Positions 1 to 5,590 are shown, numbered from the stretch's first letter. The stretch: DNA of 5,590 nucleotides from Paracoccaceae bacterium (GCA_026982515.1 JALSGY010000060.1:1-5590); one strand, 5' to 3'. Notes: generated from the letters alone by a model not told the origin. Made by a program: numbers and translations.

Positions 1-1288
1 TGACGACGACGATCATGACGGCGATGGCGACGATCATGATGACGGTGACAACGACGATCATGACGACGATGACGACGATCATGATGACGGCGACAACGAT
101 GATCATGACGACGATGACGACGATCATGATGACGATGACGATCATGACGATGACGATCAGAGCGCCGAAGACTGCAATGGCGAGCAGGTTCAGCCCGGCG
201 CCGGTGCGATCACCGGATCGTCCGGCGACGATGGTCTGGATGGCGCTGGGGGCAATGATCAGATCTTCGGCTTCGACGGCGATGACGTGATCAACGGCGG
301 CTCCGGCAATGATCACCTGTTCGGCGGCGAGGGCGATGACCGCCTGTTTGGCGGCGATGGCAATGACAAGCTCTCCGGCGGTGAAGGCGACGATGTCCTC
401 GACGGCGGCGACGGCAATGACAAGCTGTGCGGCGGCGAGGGGGATGACACGCTGATCCTCGGGGCCGGCAACGACAAGGCCACCGGCGGTCAGGGCAACG
501 ACACCTTCTATGTCACCGAAGGCTACAATGTGGTCATCGGCGGCGAGGATGAGGACGGCGAAGATATCGACGTGCTCGATCTGAGCGGCGCCGACAACTT
601 CACCATCCAGATGACCGGCCCGGAATCGGGGATCGTGCGCTTCCTCGACGACGATGGCAAGGTCATCGGCAAGACCGTCTTCAAGGAGATCGAGAAGATC
701 ATCTGCTTCACCCCCGGCACCGCGATCGCCACCATGCAGGGCGAGCGCGCGGTCGAGGACCTGCGGGTCGGCGACCGGGTATTCACCCGCGACAACGGCG
801 CGCAGGAGATCCTCTGGATCGGGCGCAAGAAGATCTCGCTGGGCGCCGGCTCCCTGCCGCAGCGGCTGCAACCGATCCTGGTGCGCAAGGGGGCGCTCGG
901 CCATGGGCTGCCGGAGCGCGACATGATGGTCTCGCCCAGCCACCGGCTGCTGATCAGCGGCGGCCCGGCCCAGCTGTATTTCGGTGAAAGCGAGGTTCTG
1001 GTGGCGGCCAAGCACCTGCTGGGCATGCATGGGATCGAGCGCAAGGCCACCGCGGAAGTGGAATACATCCACTTCCTGTGCGAGCGCCACGAGATCGTGC
1101 TCTCCAACGGCGCCTGGACGGAAAGCTTCCAGCCTGGTGACTACTCGCTTTCCGGGCTCGGCCAGGAGCAGCGGGAAGAAATCTTCGAGCTGTTCCCGGA
1201 GCTCAGGGACGAGGAAAAGATCAGGGCCGGCGGTTTCGCTGCCGCGCGCCGCACGCTGAAGAAACACGAGGCGCAGCTTCTGCTCTGA
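1..1288 (+). CDS. RTX calcium-binding repeat protein with C-terminal Hint domain (5' partial)
   Basis: The reading frame starting at base 2 is open from the window edge to the TGA at 1286-1288, so this is the C-terminal 428 residues of a longer protein. Residues 1-52 are an Asp/His tract. Residues 72-170 are eleven RTX nonapeptides (consensus GGxGxDxLx), which in this family fold into a Ca2+-binding beta-roll outside the cell, usually after type I secretion. Residues from about 235 form a Hint_2-type domain: CFTPGTAIAT with Cys235 at its start, VEDLRVGDRVFTRDNG, SPSHRLL with His314, and EYIHFLCERHE with His357 and His363, followed by an ELFPEL tail. Hint domains catalyse self-cleavage by an N-S acyl shift at the first Cys; activity here is inferred. 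The GTG at 287 lies inside the RTX repeats, in frame with more repeats upstream, so it is not the start. Substrate and biological role are unknown. The gene converges on the liv operon. Confidence 0.9.
   Translation, partial: DDDDHDGDGDDHDDGDNDDHDDDDDDHDDGDNDDHDDDDDDHDDDDDHDDDDQSAEDCNGEQVQPGAGAITGSSGDDGLDGAGGNDQIFGFDGDDVINGGSGNDHLFGGEGDDRLFGGDGNDKLSGGEGDDVLDGGDGNDKLCGGEGDDTLILGAGNDKATGGQGNDTFYVTEGYNVVIGGEDEDGEDIDVLDLSGADNFTIQMTGPESGIVRFLDDDGKVIGKTVFKEIEKIICFTPGTAIATMQGERAVEDLRVGDRVFTRDNGAQEILWIGRKKISLGAGSLPQRLQPILVRKGALGHGLPERDMMVSPSHRLLISGGPAQLYFGESEVLVAAKHLLGMHGIERKATAEVEYIHFLCERHEIVLSNGAWTESFQPGDYSLSGLGQEQREEIFELFPELRDEEKIRAGGFAAARRTLKKHEAQLLL
2..157 (+). repeat. 45-bp tandem repeat encoding an Asp/His-rich tract
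   Basis: Fifty-two consecutive codons give 39 Asp, 7 His, 4 Gly and 2 Asn. The His codons start at 14, 35, 59, 80, 104, 125 and 143, spaced alternately 7 and 8 codons apart and then 6. This yields a 45-bp (15-codon) unit beginning at 14, 59 and 104. The first 30 bases of the units at 59 and 104 are identical, and the last third of the third unit has diverged. The repeat keeps frame with the downstream RTX region. It may continue to the left of the window. Such acidic/His stretches can bind divalent metals, but this is inferred from composition only. Confidence 0.85.
215..511 (+). repeat. Eleven RTX nonapeptide repeats
   Basis: Eleven consecutive 27-bp units encode nonapeptides from GSSGDDGLD to GGQGNDTFY. 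Units 4-9 match the GGxGxDxLx consensus best; units 1-3 and 10 are looser (unit 10 is LGAGNDKAT). Known RTX repeats bind one Ca2+ per turn of a parallel beta-roll and fold after export into a calcium-rich environment. Unit 8 ends in Cys (GGDGNDKLC), which is unusual for a repeat that normally lacks cysteine. Confidence 0.9.
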
Positions 1289-1312
1289 GGGGCGCCCCGG
1301 CCCCTTCCTTTC
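1288..1312 (+). terminator. Possible weak terminator hairpin after the RTX-Hint gene
   Basis: Starting at the last base of the stop codon, AGGGGC (1288-1293) can pair with GCCCCT (1300-1305) around a 6-nt loop. A short pyrimidine run, TCCTTTCC, follows. The tail has few T residues, and a competing perfect palindrome (GGGGCGCCCC, 1289-1298) overlaps it, so the assignment is tentative. Confidence 0.3.
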
Positions 1313-1404
1313 CGGCCATTGCCCGCCGGAGCCATGGATCCTGACCACCTTCAGGTTTCATGCCTCCGGCGGGGATATTTTTCAGGCATCGAAGGGGCGG
1401 GGGC
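1289..1404. other. Convergent intergenic region with small inverted repeats
   Basis: This 116-bp gap separates two converging genes and holds no convincing gene. Besides the possible terminator it has TCCGGC/GCCGGA (1311-1316 with 1325-1330), CCTGA/TCAGG (1340-1344 with 1351-1355) and ATGCCT/AGGCAT (1360-1365 with 1384-1389, spanning copy 1 of the dispersed motif). A further GGGC-TCA-GCCC hairpin at 1401-1411 carries the stop codon of the minus-strand nucleotidyltransferase in its loop. Several small structures in a convergent gap fit two-way transcription termination, but none has a clear long T tail. Confidence 0.5.
1356..1380 (+). repeat. Dispersed intergenic motif, copy 1
   Basis: The 18-base core tttcatgcctccggcggg is identical to copy 2 at 5052-5076 on the other strand. 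After the core both copies have two swapped bases (ga here, ag there) and then tattt, so 23 of 25 positions agree. Here the motif lies 67 bp past the end of the RTX-Hint gene, in its orientation. From memory, sequences like this recur between genes in Rhodobacteraceae; I could not check this. Confidence 0.75.
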
Positions 1405-1989
1405 TCAGCCCTGCCAGGCCTGCCAGTCTTCGGGTGTGTCGAGATCGATCAGCGCGTGGCGGCCGGGCAGGGGGACGGGCAGGGGGTTTCCCTGCTTCAT
1501 GAGGGCGCGCGCGCCCTGATCGCCATGCAGCGCCTTGAGTGCGGAAAACAACCGGGCGGGAAAGAGCACCGGATTGCCCGGCGTGCCGTCCTCAGCGGTG
1601 GCGCGGATGATCCGCTGGTGGCCGGTGCGCGCCGAGGCGGCGAGCAGGGCATCGAGATCGGAGGTGGTAATCTCGGGCATATCGGCCAGCATGATCAGCG
1701 CCGCGGGCGTGCCCGGGGGCAGGGCTCCAATGCCGGCGCGGATCGAGGCGGACATGCCGCGCCCCGGGTTTGCCACGGCCACTGGCGTGATCTTCAGCCC
1801 CTCCAGTGCCGCCCTGCGCGGCCCCTCCCCTTCGGGAAGGGTGACGAAAACCGGGTATCCGGTGTCGAGGGCGCGCGCTGCCATGCGCGCCAGCAGGGGC
1901 CGGCCTTCGATCATCAGGAGCAGCTTGTCGGCCCCGCGCATCCTGCGTGACGCCCCGGCAGCCAGCAGCAGGATGGCGGGAGCGCGCAT
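1405..1989 (-). CDS. MobA/MocA-like nucleotidyltransferase (NTP_transf_3 type)
   Basis: This 194-residue protein has the fold markers of the MobA-like NTP transferases, which transfer CMP or GMP to molybdopterin. They are LAAGASRRMRGADKLL (9-24, nucleotide-binding loop with Lys22), GRGMSASIRAGI (77-87), LADMP (101-105, with metal-binding Asp103), GTPGNPVLFP (135-144), GDQGAR (156-161) and DLDTPED (182-188). LAAG rather than LAGG at the N-terminus, together with the GNPV and GDxGAR blocks, favours the MocA (CTP-using) branch over MobA, but another sugar- or cofactor-directed transferase is possible. Length is normal for the family and the protein is cytoplasmic. The ATG lies 3 bp after the livM stop. 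A Shine-Dalgarno GGAAAGG sits 6 nt before it, within the end of livM, so it is very likely co-transcribed and is the last gene of the operon. Confidence 0.85.
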   Translation of the reverse strand: MRAPAILLLAAGASRRMRGADKLLLMIEGRPLLARMAARALDTGYPVFVTLPEGEGPRRAALEGLKITPVAVANPGRGMSASIRAGIGALPPGTPAALIMLADMPEITTSDLDALLAASARTGHQRIIRATAEDGTPGNPVLFPARLFSALKALHGDQGARALMKQGNPLPVPLPGRHALIDLDTPEDWQAWQG

Positions 1990-1992
1990 GGG

Positions 1993-3303
1993 TTACCTTT
2001 CCGGGATCAGGCCGCGCGGGCTGAAGCGCAACACCACCAGCAGGATCACCCCCATGGTCAGCAGTCGCATGTGGGCGGCGGACTTGATCAGGTGCTGCTT
2101 GAGCCAGAAATCGTCGCTCATGCCGGCGGTGATCTGCTCCATCAGCCACAGGCCGATCGGCTCCACCTGGATCCAGAGGAACCAGATCAGGAAACCGCCC
2201 AGCACCGCGCCCCAGTTGTTGCCCGAACCGCCGACGATCACCATCACCCAGATCAGGAAGGTGAAGCGCAGCGGCTGGTAGCTGCCCGGGGTCAGCTGCC
2301 CGTCGAGGGTGACGAGCATCGCACCGGCCAGCCCCAGCACCGCCGAGCCGAGGATGAAGATCTGCAGGTGCCGGCGGGTGACGTCCTTGCCCATGGCCTC
2401 GGCCGCCACCTCGTTGTCGCGGATGGCCCGCATCATCCGCCCCCAGGGCGAATTCAGCGCCAGCTGGCTGAGCCAGATCAGCAGCAGCAGGACGATGGTG
2501 AACAGCCCGGCATAGGCCAGTTTCACGGTCAGTGAGGAGGCCGTGACCGGGTCGAGCCCGAGGCTCTGGGCGCGTTCGACGAAACCGGGTGACCCTTGCA
2601 GTTCTATTTCATAGGGAACGGGCCAGGGGCGGGGGATGCCGACCACGTTCTTGACCCCGCGCGACAGCCAGTCCTCGTTCTTGAGCACGGCGATGACGAT
2701 CTCGGCAATCCCCAGCGTGGCGATGGCCAGGTAGTCCGAGCGCAGCCCCAGCGCCGTCTTGCCGATGATCCAGGCCGCGCAAGCGGCCAGCAGCCCGCCC
2801 ACCGGCCAGCCGATCAGCACCGGCAGGCCGAGCCCGCCCAGATAGCCGGTGCCGGCCGGGTTCACCGCCTCGATAGCCTGCACCGCCGGATCGAACAGCC
2901 AGCGGAAGAAGAAGAATCCGACCACCAGAAGGGTCAGGATGGCCAGCGCCCGCGAGCGCCCGGGCCGGACCCGGCGCCACAGCCAGGTGGCGCCGAGGAT
3001 GGTGCCGGCACCCACCGCCAGCGCGGCCAGCACCCGCAGCCCGCCGGCTGCCCAGGCCTCGCCCACCGGCGGCATGGCGACGATCACCGCGCCCAGGCCG
3101 CCAAGCGCCACGAAGCCCATGACGCCGATGTTGAACAGCCCGGCATAGCCCCATTGCATGTTCACGCCCAGCGCCATGATCGCCGAGAGCAGCCCCATGT
3201 TGAGGATGCCCAGCGCCACGTTCCAGCTGTTGATGAATCCGGTGGAGATGATCAGCCCGAACACCAGGGCAAACAGCAGCGTGTTCTTGATGGCGGGAGT
3301 CAT
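1993..3303 (-). CDS. livM: Branched-chain amino acid-type ABC transporter permease LivM
   Basis: This is one of the two inner-membrane permeases of a HAAT-family importer, forming the channel with LivH. Its 436 residues are mostly hydrophobic helices. LivM hallmarks are WGYAGLFNIGVMGF (51-64), LRSDYLAIATLGIAEI (187-202), the cytoplasmic coupling segment SPWGRMMRAIRDNEVAAEAMGKD (285-307), VGGSGNNWGAVLGG (357-370) and RFSPRGLIPER at the C-terminus. The length is close to the long E. coli type of LivM rather than the shorter versions of about 320-360 residues. Residues about 90-180 hold an extra hydrophobic region with a basic loop (RRVRPGRSR). The ATG overlaps the livH TGA by 4 bp (ATGA, 3300-3303), and AAGGGGAAA precedes it by 5 nt, so translation is probably coupled to livH. 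The substrate may be a branched-chain amino acid or another amide or amino acid; sequence alone does not decide. Confidence 0.93.
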   Translation of the reverse strand: MTPAIKNTLLFALVFGLIISTGFINSWNVALGILNMGLLSAIMALGVNMQWGYAGLFNIGVMGFVALGGLGAVIVAMPPVGEAWAAGGLRVLAALAVGAGTILGATWLWRRVRPGRSRALAILTLLVVGFFFFRWLFDPAVQAIEAVNPAGTGYLGGLGLPVLIGWPVGGLLAACAAWIIGKTALGLRSDYLAIATLGIAEIVIAVLKNEDWLSRGVKNVVGIPRPWPVPYEIELQGSPGFVERAQSLGLDPVTASSLTVKLAYAGLFTIVLLLLIWLSQLALNSPWGRMMRAIRDNEVAAEAMGKDVTRRHLQIFILGSAVLGLAGAMLVTLDGQLTPGSYQPLRFTFLIWVMVIVGGSGNNWGAVLGGFLIWFLWIQVEPIGLWLMEQITAGMSDDFWLKQHLIKSAAHMRLLTMGVILLVVLRFSPRGLIPER

Positions 3304-4310
3304 ACCGCTTTCCCCTTGAACAGACCGGTCGGCTTGAACAGCAGCACGATGACCAGGATGGCAAACGATACCGCGAACTTGTAGTCGGTGGACATCAGCT
3401 GCACGAGGCCCGAAGGCTCCAGGCTTTCAGGCAGCAGATAGCCCAGCACCTTCTTCCAGGCATATGTCACGGTGACTTCCGAAAAGGCGATGACGAAGCC
3501 GCCGGCAATGGCCCCCAGCGGATTGCCCAGGCCGCCGACGATGGCCGAGGCGAAGATCGGCAGCAGCAGCTGGAAATAGGTGAAGGGCTTGAAGCTCTTG
3601 TCAAGGCCGTAGAGCACCCCGGCGATGGTGGCCAGCGCGGCCACGATCATCCAGGTGTACATCACCACCCGTTCGGGGTTGATGCCCGACAGCAGCGCCA
3701 GATCCTCGTTATCGGAAAAGGCGCGCATGGACTTCCCGGTGCGTGTGCGGTTGAGGAACCAGAACAGCACCGCCACCACGATGATCGCGGTGATCACCGT
3801 GATCCCGGCACTGGCCTTGATCGCCAGCCCCTCGCGCAGGCCTGTCATCTGCTTGAAATCGCGCGCCGAGATGATGAAACGGGCGCCGTCCGCGAAACGC
3901 TGCTCGTTGGGGCCGATGATGAAGCGCACCAGACCGTTCATGATGAACATCACCCCCATCGAGACGATCACCAGGATCACCGGCGCCGCCTTCTGCCGGC
4001 GATAGAAGCGATAGACCACCCGATCGGTGCCCAGAAGCAGCAGCGCCGTGGCCGCGATCCCGAAGGGCAGGGCCAGCAGCGCGGTAGGCAACGGCGCAAT
4101 CGAAAGCCCCAGCGACTGGAACCACCAGGTGACGAGGATCGTCACCATCGCCCCGAAGGCCATGGTGTCGCCATGGGCGAAGTTGGAAAACCGCAGGATG
4201 CCGTAGATCAGCGTCACCCCCAGCGCCCCCAGCGCCAGCTGGCTGCCATAGGCGATGGCGGGGATCAGCACGAAATTGGCCAAGGCCACGACGGCGTTGA
4301 GAATGTCCAT
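3300..4310 (-). CDS. livH: Branched-chain amino acid-type ABC transporter permease LivH
   Basis: This is the second inner-membrane permease of the importer, 336 residues with about eight hydrophobic stretches. Family marks are QLALGALGVTLIYGILRFSNFAHGD (24-48, the typical N-terminal block), VIVSMGVMFIMNG (114-126), the cytoplasmic ATPase-contact segment TGKSMRAFSDNEDLALLSGIN (191-211), PIFASAIVGGLGNPLGAIAGG (251-271) and FKPTGLFKGKAV at the end. The length is slightly above the usual 290-310 residues because of the periplasmic-type segment around 135-165 and the loop at 285-310. The ATG follows the livF stop by 3 bp, with a GGGGGG ribosome-binding stretch 7 nt upstream inside the livF end. 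It overlaps livM by 4 bp. It would pair with LivM to form the pore, with LivG and LivF supplying ATP hydrolysis. Confidence 0.94.
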   Translation of the reverse strand: MDILNAVVALANFVLIPAIAYGSQLALGALGVTLIYGILRFSNFAHGDTMAFGAMVTILVTWWFQSLGLSIAPLPTALLALPFGIAATALLLLGTDRVVYRFYRRQKAAPVILVIVSMGVMFIMNGLVRFIIGPNEQRFADGARFIISARDFKQMTGLREGLAIKASAGITVITAIIVVAVLFWFLNRTRTGKSMRAFSDNEDLALLSGINPERVVMYTWMIVAALATIAGVLYGLDKSFKPFTYFQLLLPIFASAIVGGLGNPLGAIAGGFVIAFSEVTVTYAWKKVLGYLLPESLEPSGLVQLMSTDYKFAVSFAILVIVLLFKPTGLFKGKAV

Positions 4311-4313
4311 CGC

Positions 4314-5024
4314 CTATCCCCCCAGGAAAGATTTGCGCACTTCCGGATCAGCCAGAAGCGCCTTGCCGGTGTCGGTATAGGCATTGCGCCCCTGCACCAG
4401 CACATAGCCCTTGTCGGCGATTTCCAGCGCCTGGCGGGCGTTCTGCTCGACCATCAGGATGGAAATGCCGGTGCGCGCCACCTCGATGATGCGGTCAAAC
4501 AGCTCGTCCATCACGATCGGGCTGACCCCGGCTGTGGGCTCGTCCAGCATCAGCACCTTGGGCTGGGTCATCAGTGCCCGCCCCACCGCCACCTGCTGGC
4601 GCTGGCCGCCCGAAAGCTCGCCCGCCGCCTGGCGGCGCTTGTCGCGCAGGATCGGAAACAGCTCGTAGACCTGTTCCATGGTGGCGGTGATGTCGTCGCG
4701 GCGCAGGAACGCCCCCATCTCGAGGTTTTCCTCCACCGTCAGCGAGGTGAAGATGTTGGAGGTCTGCGGCACGAAGGCCATACCCTTGGCCACCCGGTCC
4801 TGTGGGGAAAGATGCGTGATGTCCTCGCCATCAAGCCGCACCGCCCCGCCGCGCAGCTTCAGCATGCCGAAGACCGCCTTCATGGCGGTGGATTTGCCGG
4901 CCCCGTTGGGCCCGACGATGACCGCGATCTGGCCCTTGTCCACGGCCACCGTGCACTCGTGCAGGATGTCGGCCGCGCCATAGCCGCCGGTCATTCGATC
5001 GCCGATCAGGAAGGGCTCAGACAT
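4314..5024 (-). CDS. livF: Branched-chain amino acid-type ABC transporter ATP-binding protein LivF
   Basis: This cytoplasmic ATPase subunit has 236 residues from the chosen start. It shows Tyr15 (A-loop), Walker A GPNGAGKST (38-46), Q-loop Gln87, signature LSGGQ (137-141), Walker B VLMLDE with DEPTAG (157-166), and VEQNA (193-197) where most ABC ATPases carry the switch histidine. The Gln at that place is typical of LivF and separates it from LivG. The start is set at MSEPFLIGD (ATG 5022-5024), preceded by GAGAGGG at 7 nt. An in-frame ATG at 5070-5072 would add 16 residues (MPPAGVFPDRRREGGP). Those codons are translated dispersed-motif sequence and have no counterpart in the family, so that start is rejected. 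The gene follows livG after 57 bp and precedes livH by 3 bp. Confidence 0.94.
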   Translation of the reverse strand: MSEPFLIGDRMTGGYGAADILHECTVAVDKGQIAVIVGPNGAGKSTAMKAVFGMLKLRGGAVRLDGEDITHLSPQDRVAKGMAFVPQTSNIFTSLTVEENLEMGAFLRRDDITATMEQVYELFPILRDKRRQAAGELSGGQRQQVAVGRALMTQPKVLMLDEPTAGVSPIVMDELFDRIIEVARTGISILMVEQNARQALEIADKGYVLVQGRNAYTDTGKALLADPEVRKSFLGG

Positions 5025-5044
5025 GGGCCCGCCCTCTCTTCTTC
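5025..5044 (-). promoter_or_regulatory. Ribosome-binding site that decides the livF start
   Basis: Read on the minus strand, the purine-rich stretch GAAGAAGAGAGGG ends 7 nt before ATG 5022-5024. GAGAGGG (5032-5038) is the best Shine-Dalgarno match. The upstream ATG at 5070-5072 has no comparable match before it (gagcggatttc), which supports the shorter LivF. Confidence 0.6.
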
Positions 5045-5051
5045 TGTCTGG

Positions 5052-5076
5052 AAATACTCCCGCCGGAGGCATGAAA
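5052..5076 (-). repeat. Dispersed intergenic motif, copy 2
   Basis: This is the same 18-base core as copy 1, followed by agtattt, here on the minus strand inside the 57-bp gap between livG and livF. Within the copy, CTCC can pair with GGAG around GGCG, giving a 4-bp mini-hairpin followed by TATTT. CCTCC also equals the anti-Shine-Dalgarno core of 16S rRNA. The motif supplies the false upstream ATG for livF. Confidence 0.75.
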
Positions 5077-5081
5077 TCCGC

Positions 5082-5590
5082 TCATGCCCCGGCCTCCGCC
5101 TTCACCTTGTTCTTCATTCCGCGTCCCAGATAGGCCTCGATCACCGCCTCGTTTTCCATGATATGCGCGGCCGGGCCCTCGGCCAGCACCTTGCCCTCGG
5201 CCATGACGATCACCGGATCGCACAGCCGGCCGATGAAATCCATGTCATGCTCGATCATGCAAAAGGTGTAACCGCGCTCCTTGTTGAGGCGCACGATGGC
5301 GTCGCCGATGGTGTTGAGCAGCGTGCGGTTGACGCCGGCGCCCACCTCGTCGAGGAACACGATCCTGGCCTCCACCATCATGGTGCGCCCCAGTTCCAAG
5401 AGCTTCTTCTGCCCGCCCGAGAGGTTGCCGGCCTTTTCGTCGGCCAGATGATCGATGGTGAGAAACTCCAGCACCTCGTCGGCGCGCCGGCGCAGGGCGC
5501 GCTCCTCCTCGCGGATGCGTCCGCGCGCGAACCAGGCGTTCCACAGCGTCTCGCCCGACTGGTTGCCGGGCACCACCATCAGGTTCTCGC
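5082..5590 (-). CDS. livG: Branched-chain amino acid-type ABC transporter ATP-binding protein LivG (5' partial)
   Basis: The frame is open to the window edge. The visible part is the C-terminal 168 residues or so of a protein normally near 250 residues long. The ATG at 5577-5579 is internal: it is preceded in frame by Glu-Asn-Leu, giving ENLMVVPGNQSGE, the usual LivG block after the Q-loop. Walker A therefore lies outside the window. Visible motifs are LSGGQKKLLELGRTMM (signature), IVFLDEVGAGVN (Walker B with catalytic Glu kept, Val replacing the usual Pro of DEP), MIEHDMDFI (switch His present) and the LivG C-terminal segment GKVLAEGPAAHIMENEAVIEAYLG. It would pair with LivF at the cytoplasmic face of LivHM. 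It is the most upstream gene seen in the operon, so the promoter and any binding-protein gene must be further right. The TGA is at 5082-5084. Confidence 0.93.
   Translation of the reverse strand, partial: ENLMVVPGNQSGETLWNAWFARGRIREEERALRRRADEVLEFLTIDHLADEKAGNLSGGQKKLLELGRTMMVEARIVFLDEVGAGVNRTLLNTIGDAIVRLNKERGYTFCMIEHDMDFIGRLCDPVIVMAEGKVLAEGPAAHIMENEAVIEAYLGRGMKNKVKAEAGA

Noticed and set aside
15..290. Plus-strand Met/Thr/Ile-rich reading frame
   Set aside because: It is the GAC/GAT/CAT repeat read in the wrong frame; frame 2 gives the Asp/His tract continuous with RTX repeats.
287..511. 27-bp periodicity considered as a CRISPR or DNA-level repeat array
   Set aside because: The periodicity is that of RTX nonapeptide codons in an open frame, with no spacers.
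523..1107. Minus-strand open frame of 194 residues opposite the Hint domain
   Set aside because: It is antisense to well-recognised Hint motifs, has Ser/Arg/Pro-rich composition with no known motifs, and is a typical GC-rich shadow.
1289..1298. Perfect palindrome GGGGCGCCCC as a regulator site
   Set aside because: It is GC-only, directly after a stop codon and not near any promoter; better seen as part of a possible terminator or as chance in GC-rich DNA.
1360..1950. Plus-strand open frame starting MPPAGIFF
   Set aside because: It starts in the dispersed motif and runs antisense through the nucleotidyltransferase, whose family motifs are clear; Gly/Arg/His-rich composition without domains.
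1535..2281. Plus-strand 248-residue open frame
   Set aside because: It is antisense across the nucleotidyltransferase and livM, with Ser/Arg/Pro bias and no motif.
2609..3364. Minus-strand alternative frame over livM
   Set aside because: It overlaps the true LivM frame, which carries all family motifs; this one is an out-of-frame reading.
2596..3384. Plus-strand 262-residue open frame rich in Gln, His and Arg
   Set aside because: It is the antisense of livM membrane helices, and its composition reflects the complement of hydrophobic codons.

Overview
The window looks like chromosomal DNA of a high-GC alphaproteobacterium, most probably of the Rhodobacteraceae (Rhodobacter/Roseobacter group). 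The clues are the strong G/C preference at third codon positions, an RTX-repeat protein ending in a Hint_2-type domain (common in this family), and two copies of a short intergenic motif that I recall from many genomes of this group. No tool or database was used, so the taxonomy is an inference.

Left part, + strand (1-1288): the 3' end of a gene for a secreted-type protein. It is open from the first base, so the start lies outside the window. The visible 428 residues are an extreme Asp/His tract built on a 45-bp tandem repeat, then eleven RTX calcium-binding nonapeptides, then a Hint domain with its N-terminal cysteine. Methionine or GTG starts inside this region (for example GTG at 287) are not the true start.

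Middle (1289-1404): a short convergent intergenic region with several small inverted repeats and copy 1 of the dispersed motif.

Right part, - strand (1405-5590): a tightly packed operon read right to left. The order is livG (5' end cut off by the window), livF, livH, livM and a MobA/MocA-like nucleotidyltransferase. The last four genes are 3 bp apart or overlap by 4 bp (ATGA). The only larger gap, 57 bp between livG and livF, holds copy 2 of the motif. LivG and LivF are the two ATPases and LivH and LivM the two membrane permeases of a HAAT-family (branched-chain amino acid type) importer. The periplasmic binding protein is not in the window. The terminal nucleotidyltransferase resembles enzymes that attach a nucleotide to the molybdenum cofactor. 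Its coupling to a Liv transporter is the main functional puzzle.

I do not see a wholly new system. The best items for a second look are the Asp/His repeat fused to RTX and Hint modules, the dispersed motif (which also creates a false upstream start for livF), and the transporter-nucleotidyltransferase linkage. No tRNA, rRNA, CRISPR or insertion sequence was seen.
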